Positions 8,143 through 16,834 of a stretch of 64,000 bases of DNA are shown here, one piece after another; the first letter of the stretch is position 1; each line of letters starts with the position of its first letter. The notes beneath the pieces are model-generated. The model searched no databases. It had not been told where the DNA came from and saw nothing but the letters and a program-made list of their open reading frames with translations. Source of the stretch: Persicimonas caeni (GTDB lineage Bacteria > Myxococcota_A > Bradymonadia > Bradymonadales > Bradymonadaceae); assembly GCF_006517175.1 (NCBI RefSeq), contig NZ_CP041186.1, positions 744,001 to 808,000 on the forward strand, in the 5' to 3' direction. The translations under genes were made by a program, and so were the position numbers.

Positions 8143-9315
8143 ATGACCACGCGACGTGACTTCCTCAAAAAACTCGGCTCCGGCGCGGTGGCGCTGGTGG
8201 GCGTGCAGTTTTTGTCGGGTTGCGAGGAGTTGGTCTTCGAGTCGAAGGTCGCCGGGGCGCCGCTGTCGTTTATGACCCCGGCCGAAGACGGGTCGTGGTA
8301 CTGGCAAAGCGGCAACGGCATCGCCAAGGACGACGCGCCCGACATCGCCCCCGAGGACTGGACGCTGAAAATCCGCAACAACGGAAACCGCGTCGGCGGC
8401 GTCAGCTTCGCCGACCTGCAGGCCCTGGCCGACAACGGCGAGTCGCTGTCGTATTGGAAGACGATGCGTTGCGTGTACGGGGCGTATGTGGGCCCGGCGG
8501 CGACGACCTTCGTGGCCAACGGCATCTTCACGGGCATCCCGCTGCACCGCGTGCTCGAAGAGGCGGGCGTCGACCCCGACGCCAACGCCAAGCTTCGCGT
8601 CTTCGGGGCCGATGGGTTTTCGAGCAATATCCCCATCGGACGCGCCTTCGACGCGGGCCCCTCTCCGCTCGCGCCGCTGCTCGCCTACGAGCTCAACGGC
8701 GAGCCCATCTCGCGGCTTCGCGGCGGGCCGGTGCGCCTGGTGATTCCGGAGACCTGGGGCTACAAGAACGTCAAATGGCTCGACGCGCTCGAGGCGACCC
8801 CCTCGGACGCCATCTTCGGCACCTACGAGACCGAGCGATTCAACCCGCAGACCAACCCTTCGGTGAGCGCCGAGACCCAGCGGCGCATCGACGACCCCGG
8901 CCAGATTTCGCTGGCGAGCGTGGTCTCCGACCCCAACGCGGTGTCGGCGACCCTGAAGGGCCCCGACGTAACCATCGCCGGGGCGAGCTTTGCGGGCGGC
9001 CAGAAGATCGTCGACGTGCAGGTCGCGCTCGACGACGGGCCGTTTGAATCGGCCCAGCTAAAAGGCTACGAAGAGATGCTCGACGCGCTCAGCCCGGCGC
9101 AGCGCGAGCTGGCCGCCGAGTGCGCCCAGCAGAGTGAGGACTGGCCCTTTGTGGGCGTCTGGAGAACCTGGACCAAGACCTTCTCGGGGCTGGCCCCGGG
9201 AGATTATATCGTGACCATTCGCGCACGCGACGACGCGGGACAGGCGCAGTCTGGCGACACAAGCCAGCCGCTGGTCATCGCCCCCGAAGTGCGCGTGCCT
9301 TTTCGTGTTACCTGA
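8143..9315 (+). CDS. Tat-exported molybdopterin oxidoreductase, sulfite oxidase-like
   Basis: A 390-residue protein starting with the twin-arginine signal TTRRDFLKKLG, followed by LSGC, a lipobox with Cys at residue 27. It is therefore probably exported folded and lipid-anchored. The central region matches the sulfite oxidase-type molybdopterin domain, with the cofactor-ligating Cys in MRCVYG (Cys110), then IPLHRVLEEAG and WGYKNVKWLDA. The C-terminal third resembles the Mo-cofactor oxidoreductase dimerisation domain (Ig-like). The substrate is unknown; families nearby include sulfite oxidases and MsrP. The ATG at 8143 is preferred over the GTG at 8137 because it begins the Tat signal. It pairs with the beta-barrel gene 9 bases upstream. 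Confidence 0.85.
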   Translation: MTTRRDFLKKLGSGAVALVGVQFLSGCEELVFESKVAGAPLSFMTPAEDGSWYWQSGNGIAKDDAPDIAPEDWTLKIRNNGNRVGGVSFADLQALADNGESLSYWKTMRCVYGAYVGPAATTFVANGIFTGIPLHRVLEEAGVDPDANAKLRVFGADGFSSNIPIGRAFDAGPSPLAPLLAYELNGEPISRLRGGPVRLVIPETWGYKNVKWLDALEATPSDAIFGTYETERFNPQTNPSVSAETQRRIDDPGQISLASVVSDPNAVSATLKGPDVTIAGASFAGGQKIVDVQVALDDGPFESAQLKGYEEMLDALSPAQRELAAECAQQSEDWPFVGVWRTWTKTFSGLAPGDYIVTIRARDDAGQAQSGDTSQPLVIAPEVRVPFRVT

Positions 9316-9380
9316 AGCAATCGCATGACCTGAAGCAAACGAGTTCCTAGAACACTGTGTTGTCATACAACGGACTAGCA

Positions 9381-12300
9381 ATGAAGCCTGGACTAAGAAG
9401 ATTACCGGCCCTCCTTGTGGCCCTGCTGCTCATCGGCGCAGGCTGCTCGGATGACCCTGCAAATAATAACAACGGCGACATGGACGCCGGCGACGTGCTC
9501 GTCGACGGCGACGACATGGACGCCGGTGACGGCGGCCACGACGGCGGCGATGCCGACCCGGACGCGGACAGCGACGGGGGCACGCAGACCGACAACCTGG
9601 TCGTGTGTGAGAACACGCTCGACGCCCCGCCCGCCGACGCAGCCTGCGGTACCACCAGCGGCACGAACAGCTTCGTGATGCTCCAGGGCGAGGTGCTCGC
9701 CGGCGACACGATCTACGAGAACGGCCAGGTCCTCATCGACCGCAGCTCGGGCAACGCCACCATCGCGTGTGTGGGTTGCGACTGCGGCGACGAGCCCGAC
9801 GCGGCCGACGCCACGGTGGTGTCGTGTCCGTCGAGCGTCATCTCCCCGGGCCTCATCAACGCCCACGAGCACCTGGGCTGGGGCGCCGGCGAGCCCAAGC
9901 CGCACGGCGACGAGCGCTACGACCACCGCCACGACTGGCGCGAAGGGCTTCGCGGCCACGACGAAATCCGCAGCGGCGGCAGCGACTACAGCGACCAGGC
10001 AGTCCTGTTCGGCGAGCTTCGCCACCTGATGGGCGGCGCGACGAGCATCGCCGGCTCGGGCGGCGCGGACGGCTTCTTGCGCAACATGGACCGCAACAGC
10101 GAAGGGCTGAACACCAGCGTCGACTACGAGACCTTCCCGCTGGGCGACACCAGCGGCACGCTCATCGCCGAGGGCTGCGGCTACCGCGACATCCCCGGCG
10201 ACTCGGTGCTGGCCAACGGCATCTACCTGCCGCATATCTCCGAGGGCATCGATGACGAGGCCCAGAACGAGTACACCTGCCTGTCGGCGACGACCGGCGG
10301 GGGCAACGACGTGGTCGAGGACAACACCTCGGTCATCCACGGCATCGGCCTGACCGCCGCGGATATCGCCGACTTCGGCGCCAGCGGAGCCGAGCTCGTC
10401 TGGTCGGCGCGCACCAACATCGACCTGTACGGCAACACCGCCGACGTGGTCACCTACGACAAGTACGGCGTGACGATCGCGCTGGGCACCGACTGGGTGC
10501 TGAGTGGCTCGATGAACATGCTGCGCGAGCTGGCCTGCGTCGATTACCTGAACCAGAACCACTACAACAGCTACTTCACCGACAAGCACCTGTGGCAGAT
10601 GGCCACCGCCAACGGCGCCCAGGCGCTGGGTGTGGGCGACCAGGTCGGCACCCTCGCCGAGGGCTACGTGGCTGACATCGCCATCTTCGACGCCTCCGAT
10701 CGCTCGGCCTACCGGGCGGTGCTCGGCGCCGGCGTCCAGGACGTCCAGCTCGTGATGCGTGGCGGCGACGCCATCGTCGGCCAGCCCAACCTCATCCAGG
10801 CGCTCGTGGACAGCGCGAATATCGGCGACTGCGAGTCGGTCGACGTGTGCGGCGACGACCGGCTGGTGTGCGCCCAGAACGACACCGGCTACAGCTGGTC
10901 GGACATCCTCGGCGCGGGCTCGAGCTACGACGCGTTTTACTGCGACGCACCGCCCAGCGAGCCGTCGTGTGTGCCGATGCGCCCCGACGAGTACACGGGC
11001 ATGAGCTCGGCCACCGACCAGGACGGCGACGGCGTCGACGACAGCGAGGATAGCTGCCCGACGATCTTCAACCCCAAGCGCCCCCTCGACGGCGACACTC
11101 AAGCCGACTTCGACGGCGACGGCATCGGCGATGCCTGCGACACCTGCCCGCTCAACGAAGGCGAGACCTGCGACCCGTTCGACCCGAACGACCGCGACGC
11201 TGACGGCACGCCCAACGACACCGACAACTGCCCCGCGGTCGCCAACCCCGACCAGGCCGACAGTGACTCGGACGATATCGGCGACGCATGCGACGCGTGC
11301 CCCGACTTCGCCAACGCCGGCGGCACGGGCTGCCCGGCGACCATCTACGACATCTGGGACGGCACGGTCGAGCAAGGCGCGAAGGTGCTCATCCAGGACG
11401 CCATCGTCACCGCAGCCGGCGACAGCGGCGTGTTCATTCAGTACACCTCCGACGCGGCCGACTTCGACGGCGTCCCCTACAGCGGCGTCTACATTTACAT
11501 GCCCGACTACTCGCCGATGCCCGCGCGCGGCGACCGCGTCGACGTGTCGGCGACCGTCTCCGAGTTCGGCAGTGAGCCGCAGCTCTCCGACCCCGACATG
11601 ATCACGGTCAACTCCAGCGGCAACACGCTGCCCGCCCCGGTGGTCCTCGACGCAGCCAGCGTCGCCACCGGCGGAGCCAACGCTGATCACGTCGGCGTGC
11701 TCATCCGCGTCGAGAACCTGACGGTGGCCTCCGCGCCGAACCAGTACGGCGAGTTCGAGGTCGACGGCGGCCTGTTGGTCGACGACCTGTTCTACGAGAT
11801 CACCCCCGCCCCGGCGGCCGGCGACACCTTCAACGCGCTCGTGGGCGTGTTGAACAGGGGCTTCGGCAACACCAAGCTGACCCCGCGTGACGAGAACGAC
11901 GTCATCATGGGCCCGCCGACCATCGAGGACTTCGGTCCGGCGCAGGCCTACCTTGAAGCAGGCACCACCGACGTGCCGGCGCCCGGCCTGACGGTGACGC
12001 TCAACCGCGCTCCGGCGCAGACGACGACGGTCGACCTGACCTACTCCGACTCGACCATCATCGACGGACCGGCCACGGTGGACGTGCCCGCCAACCAAGA
12101 CAGCGTCCAGGTCAGCCTCTACGCACTGGGCGCGGCCGGAAGCTCGGCCGACGTGACCGCCACCCTCACCGGCACCTCGATGACGGCGACCGTCACCATC
12201 TACGACGACGCCAGCGTGCGCGAGGTCGTCGACCTAACCCCGGCCAACCAGACGCTGCAGCTCGACGCCACCGGCACGGCGACCGTCGTGCTCAACCTGC

Positions 12301-13007
12301 CGGCTCCGACCGGCGGCCAGGTGGTCGACATCTCGACGGTGGGTGAAATCTCGGCGCCGAACACGGTGACCGTGCCCGCCGGACAGATGAGCGCCGACTT
12401 CACCGTGACCGCCGCGTCGGTCGCCGGTACGGGCATCCTCACCGCCCAGATCGGAAACTCGGCCGCCACGGCCAACGTCGACGTGACCGCCGGCCCGAGC
12501 ACCCCGTGCCTCATCATCGGCGAGTACGTCGAGGGCGGCAGCTTCAACAAGGGCATCGAGCTGTTCAACTGCGGCACGACCGACCTTGAGTTGTCCGACT
12601 TCGGCGTCTGTCAGGCCAACGGAAGCGGCAGCGAGTGCGACTCCGAGCTGATCCTGCCGAGCCAGTCGCTCGGAGCAGGCGCGGTCTACACGCTGTGCCA
12701 CCCGAGCGCGTCGTTCTCGTGCGACAACTCCACCGGCATCATCAACCACAACGGCAACGACCGCTACGTCATCTACCAGGACGACGACGGCTCGGGCGCC
12801 TTCGAGCCGGCCAACGACACGGTCACCGACGCCTTCGGCGAGACGGCCGTCGACCCGGGCGAGGCGTGGAAGGACAAGACCTACCGCCGCTGTGACTTCA
12901 CCCCGTACTACGGCCAGACGACGTTCGACGTGCTCGACTACTACACCGAGCACGCCAAGGACGACGTGAGCCACTTCGGCACGGAGCCGACGGCGGGCTG
13001 TCCGTAA
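9381..13007 (+). CDS. Giant multidomain lipoprotein with amidohydrolase-like domain, TSP3 repeats and lamin-tail-like end
   Basis: A 1208-residue exported protein. Residues 1-22 form a lipoprotein signal ending GAGC, followed by an Asp/Gly-rich linker. Residues about 95-480 look like an amidohydrolase: VISPGLINAHEH (metal HxH at 162-164), a later GTDW with a possible metal Asp, and a GTLAEGYVADIAIFD end typical of the composite domain. Residues about 545-648 hold calcium-binding thrombospondin type 3 repeats (DGDGVDD, DFDGDGIGDACD, DSDSDDIGDACD). Residues 652-840 resemble an OB-fold or DUF5689-like domain. Two Ig/Calx-beta-like segments follow, and a lamin-tail-like domain ends the chain. It probably sits on the cell surface. 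The substrate is unknown. Confidence 0.8.
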   Translation: MKPGLRRLPALLVALLLIGAGCSDDPANNNNGDMDAGDVLVDGDDMDAGDGGHDGGDADPDADSDGGTQTDNLVVCENTLDAPPADAACGTTSGTNSFVMLQGEVLAGDTIYENGQVLIDRSSGNATIACVGCDCGDEPDAADATVVSCPSSVISPGLINAHEHLGWGAGEPKPHGDERYDHRHDWREGLRGHDEIRSGGSDYSDQAVLFGELRHLMGGATSIAGSGGADGFLRNMDRNSEGLNTSVDYETFPLGDTSGTLIAEGCGYRDIPGDSVLANGIYLPHISEGIDDEAQNEYTCLSATTGGGNDVVEDNTSVIHGIGLTAADIADFGASGAELVWSARTNIDLYGNTADVVTYDKYGVTIALGTDWVLSGSMNMLRELACVDYLNQNHYNSYFTDKHLWQMATANGAQALGVGDQVGTLAEGYVADIAIFDASDRSAYRAVLGAGVQDVQLVMRGGDAIVGQPNLIQALVDSANIGDCESVDVCGDDRLVCAQNDTGYSWSDILGAGSSYDAFYCDAPPSEPSCVPMRPDEYTGMSSATDQDGDGVDDSEDSCPTIFNPKRPLDGDTQADFDGDGIGDACDTCPLNEGETCDPFDPNDRDADGTPNDTDNCPAVANPDQADSDSDDIGDACDACPDFANAGGTGCPATIYDIWDGTVEQGAKVLIQDAIVTAAGDSGVFIQYTSDAADFDGVPYSGVYIYMPDYSPMPARGDRVDVSATVSEFGSEPQLSDPDMITVNSSGNTLPAPVVLDAASVATGGANADHVGVLIRVENLTVASAPNQYGEFEVDGGLLVDDLFYEITPAPAAGDTFNALVGVLNRGFGNTKLTPRDENDVIMGPPTIEDFGPAQAYLEAGTTDVPAPGLTVTLNRAPAQTTTVDLTYSDSTIIDGPATVDVPANQDSVQVSLYALGAAGSSADVTATLTGTSMTATVTIYDDASVREVVDLTPANQTLQLDATGTATVVLNLPAPTGGQVVDISTVGEISAPNTVTVPAGQMSADFTVTAASVAGTGILTAQIGNSAATANVDVTAGPSTPCLIIGEYVEGGSFNKGIELFNCGTTDLELSDFGVCQANGSGSECDSELILPSQSLGAGAVYTLCHPSASFSCDNSTGIINHNGNDRYVIYQDDDGSGAFEPANDTVTDAFGETAVDPGEAWKDKTYRRCDFTPYYGQTTFDVLDYYTEHAKDDVSHFGTEPTAGCP

Positions 13008-13020
13008 AGCCAATTCGGAG

Positions 13021-13039
13021 CGAGGGCATCTTGCCCTCG
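13021..13039. repeat. Dispersed palindrome GGGCATCTTGCCC, copy
   Basis: CGAGGGCA-TCT-TGCCCTCG is a perfect 8-base inverted repeat with a 3-base loop, 13 bases after the stop of the large lipoprotein gene. The following tcggcacgagatgcactccc resembles the sequence after the 580-597 copy. Confidence 0.65.
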
Positions 13040-13072
13040 TCGGCACGAGATGCACTCCCTCCGATAGAACAT

Positions 13073-13132
13073 CAGCCGGCAAGTCCGGTTGCCACGTGGT
13101 CTCCACACACTGGCAACCGGACTTGCCGGCTG
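13073..13132 (+). terminator. Large perfect hairpin after the lipoprotein gene
   Basis: A 22-base perfect inverted repeat (arms 13073-13094 and 13111-13132, 16-base loop) followed by actcttttctt. Position after a stop codon and a partial T-run suit a transcription terminator. The arm is unusually long and perfect, so it may instead be part of a dispersed repeat. Confidence 0.55.
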
Positions 13133-13222
13133 ACTCTTTTCTTGCCCACCACTTGCCTCGCCAGACCCGCCTTCCCCCGTCATCCCGCGCACTTAGCCAC
13201 CTCCAGCCCAACGACACCTTTG

Positions 13223-13240
13223 TTGGCATGATTCTCGCTT
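13223..13240 (+). promoter_or_regulatory. Possible sigma-54 promoter
   Basis: TTGGCATGATTCTCGCTT matches the -24/-12 pattern (TTGGCAC-N-TTGC) with the required GG-N10-GC spacing and two mismatches. It lies about 65 bases before the ATG of the HEAT-like gene. An imperfect inverted repeat (13240-13250 with 13266-13276, tgtgtatgtgc / gcacatataca) sits just downstream. Confidence 0.4.
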
Positions 13241-13304
13241 GTGTATGTGCACCTCGCACGACATCGCACATATACAAGCGTTCGAATTACGCTGGAGATA
13301 CAAA

Positions 13305-13868
13305 ATGAAATTTCTGAAAACCGTCATTATCGCCCTCGCCCTGGTCTTCGGCGCCGCGAGCACCGCCACGGCCGAGTACCTCCCCAACGCCAAGAGCCAA
13401 GCCGAGCAGGTCGACAGCCTCGACCTGATGGTCAAGTACCTGGGCGAAGAGTCTTATATCCCGAGCCGCCTCGAGCTGCGCCAGATCTCGCCGGACCCGG
13501 TCGCCGACCTCGTCGAGATCGCCTCCGGGCGCTACAAGACGCAGCTTCGCAACCGCGCCGTGCAGTCCCTGGCGCTGTACCGCAGCGACGAGCGCGCCGT
13601 GCAGACGGTCGAGGCGATGCTCGAGAAGTTCAAGCCGGGCGACGCCCTGCTGCCCGGCGTCATCGTGGCCTACGCGCAGATGACCGGCGAAGAAGGTGTC
13701 GAAAAGATCGAGAAGTTCGCCGACCACAAGCGTCAGGACGTGCGCATGGCGACGGTCGTCGCGCTGGGTCGCTTCGGCGGCATGAGCGGCTATGAGTTGC
13801 TCGGTCAGCTCGCGGAGACCGAAGAGCATCCGGTGATCAAGCAGCGCATCGAGAATTATGTGCGGTAG
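13305..13868 (+). CDS. Exported HEAT-repeat-like protein
   Basis: A 187-residue protein with a signal peptide (MKFLKTVIIALALVFGAA, cleavage after ATA). The mature part is alpha-helical with repeated patterns typical of HEAT or PBS-lyase repeats: NRAVQSLALYRSDE, then LLPGVIVAYAQMTGEEG, then RQDVRMATVVALGRFGG. Such proteins usually act as scaffolds. The ATG at 13305 has GGAGA about seven bases upstream; an upstream in-frame ATG at 13239 would destroy the signal peptide. Its last 13 bases overlap the end of the convergent rhamnosidase gene. A sigma-54-like site lies upstream. No partner can be named. Confidence 0.75.
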   Translation: MKFLKTVIIALALVFGAASTATAEYLPNAKSQAEQVDSLDLMVKYLGEESYIPSRLELRQISPDPVADLVEIASGRYKTQLRNRAVQSLALYRSDERAVQTVEAMLEKFKPGDALLPGVIVAYAQMTGEEGVEKIEKFADHKRQDVRMATVVALGRFGGMSGYELLGQLAETEEHPVIKQRIENYVR

Positions 13869-16714
13869 AGGCTGGGGTTTGGGGGTTTAGGAGTTTGGGG
13901 GTTTAGGGATTTGGGGGTTCGATGGCACGCTAAGTCATAAGTGCCAGAAGAGAGTTTGATGCGAGCCGGTCCGTCTTGGGCCGGCTCGTTGTTTATGGTG
14001 ACCTTTCCGCGGAACGCTTCGGGAATGACGAGGGTCGCTTCGGCGGTGGGCGGGATTTCGACGGTCAGTCGCAGCACATCGCCGTCCACCGTCCAGCTCG
14101 ACGCGATACGACCACGCACTGAATCGTACGACGCCTCGGCGTGGGTGAGGCCTTCGCATGGCTTGGGGGCGAGGGTGAACCGACGGAAGCCGGGGGCGCG
14201 CCAGTCGGGCTGGATGCCGGCGACCCATCCGTACAGCCAAGCGCCGACGGCGCCGGGGGCGAAGTGATTGAAGGAGAGCATGCGCTCGGAGCGAAACGAG
14301 CCGTCGGGCTGGATATTGTCCCAGTGCTCCCAGATGGTGGTGGCGCCGTGTGAGACTTGCAGAAGCCATTGGTGGTCGGGGTTGAGCAGCAGCCGATAGG
14401 CGTGCTCGGAGTTGCCGTGCGCGCTGAGCACGTCGCACAGGTGCGGCGTCCCCAAGAAGCCGGTGCGCACCTCGTAGTCGGAGGCCTCGACGAGTTCGGC
14501 GAGTGTTGCTGCCGCGGCGTCGCGCTCCTCGTCGGGGAGGAGCTCGAAGGCGAGCGCGAGCACGTAGGTGGTCTGTCGGTGGGGCGTGAGCCGTCCGTTT
14601 CCCTCGTAGAAGAAGTAGCAGAACGCCTCGGCCGCGCGCCGGTGGTGCTCCCGGTACTCGGCGGCCTCCTCGGTGCGGCCGAGCGCCTCGGCCATACGCG
14701 ACAAGAGCAGCGCGCTGTAGGCCAGGTAGGCGGTCGGGATATACCGGCGCGATCGCAGAATCGAGCCGTTCATGCCGTCACCCGGGGCGAGCCAGTCGCC
14801 GAAGCCGAATTGGTCGCTGGTGAAGTAGCGAAGGTGGCGCCACGTCTCCTTTCGGTGCGCGCGATCCAAGAACCAGATAATGTCGGTGGGCCGGCCAGTC
14901 CTGGAGAGGCGCAACTCGAACAGCGCGCGCATGCTGTCGAACGACTCCTCGAGGATGCGCGTATCGCCGTAGAACTGGTACAGCGTCCAGGGGACGACGA
15001 TCGCAGCCTCGCCCCACCCTACCGATCCGTTCAAATGAAAGAGCGCGAAGTACTCGTCGAACAGACCTTTCTCGTCGCCCGGGCGGCGGTCGAGGGCGTT
15101 GCGTACCACGCGGCGTAGCATGTCGCGGCGGTCGGCGAACGCGTCGGGGACGACCATCGGTACGAGACCGTCGGCGTGCTGATCGACGCGCAGATCACGC
15201 AGCCAACGCGTCAGGAAGGCCGACACGTCCATATTGAAGCAGGCCGTGGGGGCAAAGACCTGGATATCCCCCGTCCAGCCCATGCGCTCGTCGCGTTGCG
15301 GGCAGTCGGTGGGCACGTCGAGGAAGTTGTCGCGCTGGGACCAGACGATGTTGTCGAAGAGCTGATTGACCCGCTCGTCGGAGCACCGAAAATGACCGGT
15401 AAACTCGAGGTCGGAGTGGACGACGATACCGGTCAGGTGGCCGAGTGAGGGAGGCTCGACGAGCCCCTCGACTTTGACGTAGCGAAACCCGTGGAAGGTG
15501 AAGTGAGGCTCGAACTCCTCGACGTCTCCCGTCCCGGCCAACACGAAGGTATCGGTGGCCTCGGCGGTGCGAAGGTTGCGGTTGTAGAAGTTGCCGTCGG
15601 GGTCGAGCACCTCGCCGAATTGGAGCTTCACCGCGGTGCCTGCAGGCCCCTTCGCCCGAAGACGGGCCCACCCGACCATATTCTGCCCAAAGTCGAAGAC
15701 GGTCTCGCCGGCCGGTGTGTGCAAGATCTCGACCGGCTCGAGTTCCTCAATCGCCCGGACCGGCGCGCTGCGGGGCGCGGTGAGCACCGTCGGATCGATA
15801 GAGCCGGTGCGGACCTCTTGCCAATCGCGGTCATCGAAGCCGGCACAGTCCCAGCCAACCTGCCGGGCGCGGGCGTCGTAATGTTCGCCGTCGAAGATAT
15901 CGCTCGCGCGGATCGCGCCGGTCGACCAGCGCCACTGTCGATCCGTGGCGATCGTCTCGGTACGGCCGTCGTCGTAGGTGACCTCGAGCTGGGCCAGAAG
16001 CCCGAGTCGGTCGCCGTAGACGTGGCGCGCGTTGATGTAGGAGATGGAGCCCCGGTACCAGCCATCGCCCAGGATCGCTCCGAGGACGTTGTCGCCCTTC
16101 TGGAGGAGGTCGGTGACGTCGTAGCACTGGTACTGCAGGCAGTCGTCGTAGGAGGTCCAGCCTGGTGTGAAGAGCTCGTCGCCTACACGGTTTCCGTTGA
16201 GCCGGGCCTCGTAGAGTCCGTGAGCTGTGACGTAGAGGCGAGCACGGCGGACATCGCCGGTCAGAACGAAGGACCTGCGCAGCATGGGCGCCTCGGCTCG
16301 CTGCTCGGGAGAGACGTCTCGGTCGGGCTCGATGAGCGAGGCCGTCCACTCCTCCGGGTGGAGCAGCCCCATCTCGAACCAAGCAGGCGCAGCCCGCTCG
16401 CTGGCCTGGCCGTTCTGGTCCCACACGCGCACGGACCAGTGGTAGCGCCGGCGCGACTGCAAACGTGGTCCTGCGTAGGTGGCCTCGATTTCGTCGAGCG
16501 ACTCGACACGCCCCGAGTCCCACAGGACGTCGCCCCCGTCGAGGTCGGCGGCGCGGTGAGCGACTCGAACTTGGTAGGCGCTCCCATGGACGCCCTGCCC
16601 CGTCGACTGCAACTGCCAGCGCAAGCGCGGGCGAGCGACATCCAGCCCCAGAGGATTTTCGAGGTGCTCACAGCGAAGGTGGGTCACATGAACTGGCGGG
16701 GTGTGCTCGGGCAT
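13856..16714 (-). CDS. Alpha-L-rhamnosidase, glycoside hydrolase family 78
   Basis: A 952-residue protein matching GH78 enzymes in length and order: an N-terminal Ig-like domain (YQVRVAHRAADL), beta-sandwich domains, the (alpha/alpha)6 catalytic barrel and a C-terminal beta domain. The family signature DCPQRDERMGWTGD with acidic catalytic residues lies near residues 462-475. It would release terminal L-rhamnose from glycans or glycosides. No signal peptide is seen, so it is probably cytoplasmic. GGAGGAGTC directly precedes the ATG at 16714. The last 20 or so residues are coded by a G-rich repeat tract and are Pro/Asn/Lys-rich, so the ancestral stop was probably earlier. No sugar transporter lies next to it. 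Confidence 0.9.
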   Translation of the reverse strand: MPEHTPPVHVTHLRCEHLENPLGLDVARPRLRWQLQSTGQGVHGSAYQVRVAHRAADLDGGDVLWDSGRVESLDEIEATYAGPRLQSRRRYHWSVRVWDQNGQASERAAPAWFEMGLLHPEEWTASLIEPDRDVSPEQRAEAPMLRRSFVLTGDVRRARLYVTAHGLYEARLNGNRVGDELFTPGWTSYDDCLQYQCYDVTDLLQKGDNVLGAILGDGWYRGSISYINARHVYGDRLGLLAQLEVTYDDGRTETIATDRQWRWSTGAIRASDIFDGEHYDARARQVGWDCAGFDDRDWQEVRTGSIDPTVLTAPRSAPVRAIEELEPVEILHTPAGETVFDFGQNMVGWARLRAKGPAGTAVKLQFGEVLDPDGNFYNRNLRTAEATDTFVLAGTGDVEEFEPHFTFHGFRYVKVEGLVEPPSLGHLTGIVVHSDLEFTGHFRCSDERVNQLFDNIVWSQRDNFLDVPTDCPQRDERMGWTGDIQVFAPTACFNMDVSAFLTRWLRDLRVDQHADGLVPMVVPDAFADRRDMLRRVVRNALDRRPGDEKGLFDEYFALFHLNGSVGWGEAAIVVPWTLYQFYGDTRILEESFDSMRALFELRLSRTGRPTDIIWFLDRAHRKETWRHLRYFTSDQFGFGDWLAPGDGMNGSILRSRRYIPTAYLAYSALLLSRMAEALGRTEEAAEYREHHRRAAEAFCYFFYEGNGRLTPHRQTTYVLALAFELLPDEERDAAAATLAELVEASDYEVRTGFLGTPHLCDVLSAHGNSEHAYRLLLNPDHQWLLQVSHGATTIWEHWDNIQPDGSFRSERMLSFNHFAPGAVGAWLYGWVAGIQPDWRAPGFRRFTLAPKPCEGLTHAEASYDSVRGRIASSWTVDGDVLRLTVEIPPTAEATLVIPEAFRGKVTINNEPAQDGPARIKLSSGTYDLACHRTPKSLNPQTPKPPNPSLYRT
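13874..13918. repeat. G-rich tract (GGGTTT/GGGTTTA-like)
   Basis: Repeated runs of three to five G separated by TTT or TTTA or ATTT on the plus strand. It encodes the C-terminal extension of the rhamnosidase on the minus strand and could form a G-quadruplex. Confidence 0.6.
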
Positions 16715-16834
16715 GACTCCTCCAAAGTTACGATTCCCGCGAGGTCAAACACCACACCGCTGATTGCCATCGTTCACAGGCATTGCTAACCTCCACAGGC
16801 GAACTCCCTTGCCTTTTGAAGTTGTGCCTCGACG

